A stretch of 34,269 bases of DNA from an uncultured Oscillibacter sp. (GTDB lineage Bacteria; Bacillota; Clostridia; Oscillospirales; Oscillospiraceae): assembly GCA_910579435.1 (NCBI GenBank), contig CAJTVF010000025.1, positions 1 to 34,269 of the forward strand. Reading direction: 5' to 3'. The notes beneath the pieces are model-generated. The model was not told the origin of the DNA and made no database searches. It worked only from the letters and a program-made list of their open reading frames with translations. Below are positions 31,447 through 34,269 of the stretch, piece after piece. Made by a program: the position numbers and the translations under genes. Numbering within the stretch: the stretch's first letter is position 1; the number at the start of each line of letters is the position of its first letter.

Positions 31447-32592
31447 ATGAAAAACACTTCCAAGAAAAGCGCCTGGATCGGCCTTCTCTGCGTAGCGGCC
31501 CTGCTGGCGGCGGTGGTGGTCCTGGAAAACGTGCTGGACCCCAACAAGAACATCATGGTCTTCACCGCCCTGAAAAAGGGCGCGGTCTACGCCCTGGTGG
31601 CGGTGTCCATGAACCTGCTCAACGGCTTCACGGGCCTGTTCTCCCTGGGACAGGCGGGCTTCATGCTGCTGGGGGCCTATACCTACGCGATTTTGACCAT
31701 CCCCGTTTCCCAGCGGGACGCGGTCTACTATATCTACAACGGCTCCGCCGTCAACTTCTCCCTGCCGGAGCTCTTCGGCGGCGGGGCGGTTGGCCTGGTG
31801 CTGGGGGTGCTGGCGGCGCTGATCCTGGGCGGCTGCGTGGCGGCCGTTGTGGCGTGGCTCATCGGCCTTCCCGTGCTGCGGCTGAAAAGCGACTATCTGG
31901 CCATTGCCACCCTGGGCTTCGGCGAGATTATCCGGGCGGTGTTCCAGTGGGATAAGCTGGGCCCCGTCACCAACGGCGCCAACGCCCTGAAGAATTTCCC
32001 CACCTTCTCCAGCTTCAACATCCAGAACGCCAACGGGGAGACGGTGCTGCGGCTGTCCACCTTCGCGGCCTTCCTGCTGGCGGGAATCTGCATCGCCGTG
32101 ATCGTGCTCCTCATCAACTCCACCTACGGCCGGGCCTTCAAGGCCATCCGGGACGACGAGGTGGCGGCGGAGGCCATGGGCATCAATCTCTCCAGGCACA
32201 AGCGGCTGGCCTTTGTCATCAGCTCCTTCTTCGCCGGGGTGGGGGGCGGCATGTTCGCCATGTTCGCCAACCAGGCCCAGGCCAAGACCTTTACCACCGC
32301 CATGACCTATGAGATTCTGCTGATCGTGGTCATCGGCGGCATCGGCTCCGTGTCGGGAAGCTGCATCGCGGCGTTCCTGTACGTGGCCGCCAGCGAGTGG
32401 TGGCTCCGCTTCCTGGACGCGGAAACCTTCATCGGCGGGGTCAAGGTGCCGCTGCTCCGCAACGGCTTCCGCATGGTGGTGTTCTCCGTGGTCATTATGA
32501 TCGTGGTGCTGTTCTTCCGCACGGGCATCATGGGAGACAAGGAGCTGCCGGACCTCTTGAAGAAACGCCGGAAGGAGGGCGCGGCGAAATGA
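31447..32592 (+). CDS. livM: Branched-chain amino acid ABC transporter permease
   Basis: 381 residues, somewhat longer than typical LivM because of a loop between early helices (about 85-110). Family motifs: MNLLNGFTGLFSLGQAGFM near residue 55, LKSDYLAIATLGFGEI, and IGGIGSVSGSC near 300. The ATG has GGGAGG about 11 bases upstream. The stop overlaps livG as ATGA. Confidence 0.95.
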   Translation: MKNTSKKSAWIGLLCVAALLAAVVVLENVLDPNKNIMVFTALKKGAVYALVAVSMNLLNGFTGLFSLGQAGFMLLGAYTYAILTIPVSQRDAVYYIYNGSAVNFSLPELFGGGAVGLVLGVLAALILGGCVAAVVAWLIGLPVLRLKSDYLAIATLGFGEIIRAVFQWDKLGPVTNGANALKNFPTFSSFNIQNANGETVLRLSTFAAFLLAGICIAVIVLLINSTYGRAFKAIRDDEVAAEAMGINLSRHKRLAFVISSFFAGVGGGMFAMFANQAQAKTFTTAMTYEILLIVVIGGIGSVSGSCIAAFLYVAASEWWLRFLDAETFIGGVKVPLLRNGFRMVVFSVVIMIVVLFFRTGIMGDKELPDLLKKRRKEGAAK

Positions 32593-33431
32593 GCGGGAAC
32601 GTATTGAAAGTGGAAAACGTCACCATGCAGTTCGGCGGCGTGGTAGCGGTGGATAACCTTAACCTGGAGGTCAACCGGGGGGAGATTGTGGCCCTTATCG
32701 GCCCCAACGGAGCGGGGAAGACCACGGCCTTCAACGTCATTACCGGCGTGTACCAGCCCACCAACGGGGCCGTCTGGTTCCAGGGGGAGAAAATCGTGGA
32801 GAACCACCCCCAGGGGAAGATGAAGCAGCAGTACAAGGGCGAGCACGCCGGGGACTACACCCAGGCGCTGGCCCCCACCCCCGACAAGGTGACCCGCCTG
32901 GGGATGGCCCGGACCTTCCAGAACATCCGGCTGTGGAAGAGCCAGACCGTGTTTGACAACGTGCTGATTGCCAAGCACTGCCGGGCCGCCAGCAACGTGT
33001 TCACGGCCACCTTCCGCCTGAACCGGAAGGAGGAGGCCCGGCAGCGGGAGAATGTGCTGGAGCTGCTGGAGACCGTGGGCCTGGCGGACGTAAAAGACGA
33101 GCTGGCCACCTCTCTGCCCTATGGCAAGCAGCGGCGGCTGGAGATTGCCCGGGCCCTGGCGGCGGAGCCGAAGCTGCTGCTGCTGGATGAGCCGGCGGCG
33201 GGCATGAACCCCCAGGAGACCGAGGAGCTGACGGCCTTTATCAGCGAGATCCGGGACCGCTTCCAGCTGACGGTGTTCCTGATTGAGCACCACATGAACC
33301 TAGTCATGAACATCTCCGAGCGGATCTACGTCCTGGACTTCGGCAAGCTGATCGCCCAGGGAGACCCGGCGGCGATTCAGAACGACAAGCGCGTCATTGA
33401 CGCCTATCTGGGGGTGAGCGAGGATGCTTAA
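32589..33431 (+). CDS. livG: Branched-chain amino acid ABC transporter ATP-binding protein
   Basis: 280 residues. Walker A GPNGAGKTT (about 37-45), signature LPYGKQRRLEIARAL in place of LSGGQ, as usual for LivG, Walker B LLLLDEPAAGMN, and the switch histidine in LIEHHMNLV. An insert of about 25 residues (KMKQQYKGEHAGDYTQAL) before the Q-loop TFQNIRLW is longer than in enteric LivG. Translationally coupled to livM; overlaps livF by 8 bases. Confidence 0.96.
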   Translation: MSGNVLKVENVTMQFGGVVAVDNLNLEVNRGEIVALIGPNGAGKTTAFNVITGVYQPTNGAVWFQGEKIVENHPQGKMKQQYKGEHAGDYTQALAPTPDKVTRLGMARTFQNIRLWKSQTVFDNVLIAKHCRAASNVFTATFRLNRKEEARQRENVLELLETVGLADVKDELATSLPYGKQRRLEIARALAAEPKLLLLDEPAAGMNPQETEELTAFISEIRDRFQLTVFLIEHHMNLVMNISERIYVLDFGKLIAQGDPAAIQNDKRVIDAYLGVSEDA

Positions 33432-34134
33432 AATTGAAAACCTCCACGTCAGCTACGGCGGCATCCAGGCCCTACGGGGCATCTCCCTGGAGGTGCCCGA
33501 CGGCAAGATCGTCACGCTGATCGGCGCCAACGGCGCGGGCAAATCCACCACCCTCCGCACCATTACCGGCCTGGTGAAGGCCTCCTCCGGCTCCATCCAG
33601 TGGAACGGGGAGGAGCTTTTGGGCAAGTCCATCGACAAGATCGTGGGTGCGGGAATTGCCATGAGCCCCGAGGGGCGGCGGGTCTTCGCCGACATGTCGG
33701 TGTTGGAAAACCTGCGCATCGGGGCCTACCTCCGCAAGGACAAGGCGGGGGTGGAGGAGGACGTCAAGTGGGTCTACAGCCTCTTTCCCCGGCTGGAGGA
33801 GCGGAGCTGGCAGCTGGCGGGCACCCTCTCCGGCGGCGAGCAGCAGATGCTGGCCGTGGGGCGGGCGCTGATGTCCCGGCCCAAGCTGATGATGCTGGAC
33901 GAACCCTCCCTGGGCCTGGCCCCGCTGGTGGTGCAGGACATCTTCTCCATCATCGGCGAGATCAACAAGCAGGGCGTGACGGTGCTGCTGATCGAGCAGA
34001 ACGCCAACATGGCCCTGAAGATCGCGGACCTGGCCTATGTGCTGGAAACCGGCAACATCACCATATCCGGCACCGGGGCGGAGCTCCTGGCCGACGAAAA
34101 GGTCCGGGAGGCGTACCTGGGCAAGAATGGATAA
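33424..34134 (+). CDS. livF: Branched-chain amino acid ABC transporter ATP-binding protein
   Basis: 236 residues. Walker A GANGAGKST (about 35-43), signature LSGGEQQMLAVGRAL, Walker B LMMLDEPSLGLAP, and switch histidine replaced by glutamine (LIEQNAN), which is normal for LivF. It pairs with LivG to drive transport. The ATG overlaps the end of livG; GCGAGG precedes it. Confidence 0.96.
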   Translation: MLKIENLHVSYGGIQALRGISLEVPDGKIVTLIGANGAGKSTTLRTITGLVKASSGSIQWNGEELLGKSIDKIVGAGIAMSPEGRRVFADMSVLENLRIGAYLRKDKAGVEEDVKWVYSLFPRLEERSWQLAGTLSGGEQQMLAVGRALMSRPKLMMLDEPSLGLAPLVVQDIFSIIGEINKQGVTVLLIEQNANMALKIADLAYVLETGNITISGTGAELLADEKVREAYLGKNG

Positions 34135-34157
34135 ATTTTCCGAATGCTGGAAATTTT

Positions 34158-34200
34158 AAAAGAAGAAGGCGGTCCTTCGGGACCTCTTTCTTCTTTTTTT
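34158..34200 (+). terminator. Terminator of the liv operon
   Basis: AAAGAAGAA and GGTCC pair with GGACC and TTCTTCTTT around a TTCG loop, with a small internal mismatch, then a T-run. Confidence 0.8.
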
Positions 34201-34269
34201 AAGGAAGCACTGATTAGGCCTTGTTTGAAAATTGGCGGAATGCCGGATTGGGGCAGATTTTATTGCCAG

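Overview
The window looks like a GC-rich chromosome segment of an anaerobic Firmicute, most probably of the Oscillospiraceae (Flavonifractor/Lawsonibacter-like). The evidence is strong AGGAGG-type ribosome sites, a SAM-I riboswitch on metK, an oxygen-sensitive indolepyruvate:ferredoxin oxidoreductase, and typical clostridial gene neighbours. This is an inference; no 16S gene is present.

Layout. (1) 1-1055: right edge of an integrated mobile element. It holds a ParA-type ATPase whose C-terminus has been replaced by a membrane-anchor-like tail, then a 3' fragment of tRNA-Lys(UUU) that marks the attachment site. (2) 1246-5381, minus strand: ior operon for arylpyruvate oxidation (iorA, iorB, an 85-residue protein that may be ubiquitin-like, and an FrhB-like iron-sulfur flavoprotein), with its own promoter, hairpin leader and terminator. 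(3) 5441-5703: a compact locus with two convergent promoters, a shared terminator hairpin and a 25-codon hydrophobic ORF; it resembles a type I toxin-antitoxin module. (4) 5734-9567, minus strand: rlmB, a degenerate P-type-ATPase-like membrane protein and a HAD phosphatase. (5) 9623-16463, plus strand: ftsH and a GNAT acetyltransferase, then malQ from a promoter built into the preceding terminator, then a Na/Pi symporter-PhoU protein with a small unknown protein. (6) 16477-18422, minus strand: LysM-G5-M23 cell-wall hydrolase, divergent from pta (18576-19630). (7) 19690-23875, minus strand: envelope operon of a rhomboid-like protein without a visible catalytic serine, an LTA-synthase-like enzyme, a small membrane protein and a patatin. 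(8) 23961-25502: SAM-I riboswitch and metK. (9) 25518-27072: a lipoprotein, a GNAT acetyltransferase and a 60-residue protein. (10) 27087-28824, minus strand: chemoreceptor with an extracellular CZB-like zinc domain. (11) 29040-34200: complete branched-chain amino-acid ABC importer livJHMGF, with a long structured spacer after livJ.

Functional themes. The liv importer and the ior operon would fit a peptide- or amino-acid-fermenting lifestyle: amino-acid uptake, oxidative decarboxylation of aryl 2-oxo acids to acyl-CoA with reduced ferredoxin, and acetyl phosphate formation by Pta. Several genes concern the envelope and its quality control (FtsH, M23 hydrolase, LTA synthase, patatin). The parts least explained by known families are the 5.44-5.70 kb RNA/peptide locus, the small protein in the ior operon, the pseudo-P-type ATPase and the rhomboid-like zinc-finger protein.
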